Source of the DNA: Plectrocnemia conspersa
Taxonomy: Eukaryota > Arthropoda > Insecta > Trichoptera > Polycentropodidae
Direction: 5' to 3'
Length of the DNA: 64,000 nucleotides
NCBI GenBank assembly: GCA_009617715.1
Contig: VTFK01000298.1
Coordinates: 281,239 to 345,238, forward strand
Part shown: positions 62,381-64,000 of the stretch, piece by piece
Numbering within the stretch: position 1 is the first letter of the stretch
Layout of the letters: every line of letters starts with the position of its first letter
Notes under the pieces: model-generated
Seen by the model: only the letters and a program-made list of their open reading frames with translations
Database searches by the model: none
What the model was told of the DNA's origin: nothing
Made by a program: the position numbers and the translations under genes

Positions 62381-64000
62381 TATCTCCACTGCCATGTTGA
62401 TTTAGGGTTGAAAATATCGAAACAAAAATATTCCGTTACTAAATAGCATAATTAATATAACTACTGTTAAACACCGAATAAATAGTGAAATTATCGTTAA
62501 TTTATAAAAAAAATACATTTTTGCAAATGTAAGACAAACTGATTTGTATATAGATTTTTTCTAGGTACATATAACATACATATTGATTTACTAAAAAAAT
62601 ATATTTCTATATATTTTTATCACAAAGTCAAATATCATCACACAGTTTAATTACTGATTACATTTTTAAAGGGAAAACATCAACACAGAACGATAATAAA
62701 GATGACGCTAATTCCAATTGTGAATAACCATTATCTTTAACATGTATATCTGATGTGCATACTATCTCTTCTAGTAATGAAAGCGATTTCGAACAAAATC
62801 GCAAATCGTGCCGACCAATGTTATTATATAGTGACCATAATTCTAATTATTGTATATAACGACGATAATCTTATTATTTTCATAAAATTTTAAATAAACA
62901 TTTTCATGCAAAACTGTGTTTGCCTTAACTATTTTTTTTAGAATTTTATGCTTCTAGAAAATTATGGACCGCATCCCTAATTTTTCATCGTAAGCCATGT
63001 TTTTTTATACGGTATTCTGTAGAACGCACTTACGTAGTAGTAGTAATAGTAGTTATATTACAAATCGATCTATACGCAATTTTATTAGCATTCTAAAAAT
63101 TGTTTCATGTAAAAACTATTAAATTGTAAATACTCATTATAATAAAAAATAATGAATCATTTATTTTTTTAAATTTTATTTTCTAATTTTCTTAAGTGTG
63201 CTAAGTTTTTCACATCAAATTTCTAGTGACTATTGATATACGTATATATAATACAAACATATATACCATCTCCATTATGCTTGATTTTTTAACGTTCAAA
63301 TTTTGCCAATTTCGGTTCGCTTTTTGTATCACTCGTAATTGCTGTTCGACAGATTCGATTATAAAAAATCTTAGGATTAATAGGTGCATTGTATTTTGAG
63401 AATGAGCTCGTCGAGGATCAATACATTTTGGAAGACGTTCACACTAGAAAAGTACCAAATTGTGAAAAAGCTCTCAGACGCTAAGGAAACGACAAATTAA
63501 ATTAGCATAAATTAGGACGGTAAAGGAAACAAACAGCGCGTTTGTTAACTCATTCGATTTTATGTGCTTAGGTATGTCTATAGTTGCTTTTGATCTATTT
63601 TTAAATTGTGAATCGAATGATTTATAGGGAATAGAAACGTAGGGTTGATTTTTTATTGTATAGGTGGATCGACTGATCTATTTTGACCGTTAGTGTAATA
63701 AAAATATGTAATATATGTATGTACATATGTTGTAACAGTATATATTCCAATTTCTGATGTGTATTTTAATTTTATCTAATTTAATTTAATTTTTAATCTA
63801 ATTTTCTACTTAAATGTCAGTTAACACGTTCTTGACGGGATATTCGAATGTAAATATATGTTATTTAATGTTATATGTTGGACGACTCTGATTTATAACA
63901 TCGCATCTCCGAGCCACAAAATATATTCACGCCACTTTCATCCATAGAAAATACCGACCATACATAACAGTGCAACGTTCGGTGTCGGAGTAATGAATTG
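62381..64000. other. AT-rich non-coding flank
   Basis: No gene supported. A 32-codon open frame begins at 63402 (MSSSRINTFWKTF) without further support. Short TATATG/ACATAT-rich stretches occur near 63240 and 63715. Confidence 0.4.

Noticed and set aside
1..64000. CRISPR arrays, operons, rRNA genes, integrated viral genomes
   Set aside because: No spaced repeat array, rRNA block or viral protein motif was seen; the window is ordinary insect nuclear DNA in this respect.

Overview
This is an AT-rich, intron-containing nuclear window of an insect. The genes have short GT-AG introns, metazoan protein families and insect-type DNA transposon relics (mariner, hAT and Tigger-like MITEs, a tRNA-derived SINE). 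A PDE2-type phosphodiesterase, which as far as I recall Drosophila lacks, argues for a non-dipteran insect. The order cannot be fixed from the sequence alone.

Layout. 1-8937 (minus): dual-GAF cyclic nucleotide phosphodiesterase of the PDE2 type, running off the left edge. 10829-13121 (minus): SR splicing factor with a zinc knuckle (SRSF7/9G8-like), with a candidate poison exon in intron 2. 14446-16414: a decayed hAT transposase and a hAT-type MITE. 16609-21040 (plus): RAB3GAP2, with one apparent single-base frameshift. 21810-25865 (plus): TTC8/BBS8. 25924-26689 (minus): mitochondrial ribosomal protein mL48, tail-to-tail with TTC8. 30237-34963 (plus): aminoacylase-1, with a likely GC-AG first intron. 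35184-35815 (minus): MOSMO, a claudin-like modulator of Smoothened. 37157-39040 (plus): single-exon FAM234-like membrane protein. 42964-43128 (plus): first coding exon of the type I PKA regulatory subunit; the remaining exons are not in the window and presumably lie to the right. 54942-60209 (minus): a two-exon protein of 332 residues that I do not recognise, apparently nested opposite to the large PKA-R1 intron. The rest is intergenic or intronic AT-rich DNA with transposon remains, strong hairpins and a few GC-rich islands.

Functional themes, by inference. Two genes belong to cyclic nucleotide signalling (PDE2 and PKA-R1), and four perfect CRE palindromes lie in the putative PKA-R1 intron. 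TTC8 and MOSMO are both linked to cilia or Hedgehog signalling in animals. Gene neighbourhood in animals is not operonic, so these pairings may be accidental. All multi-exon models were built by hand from reading frame, splice-site phase and family resemblance; no search or transcript data were used.
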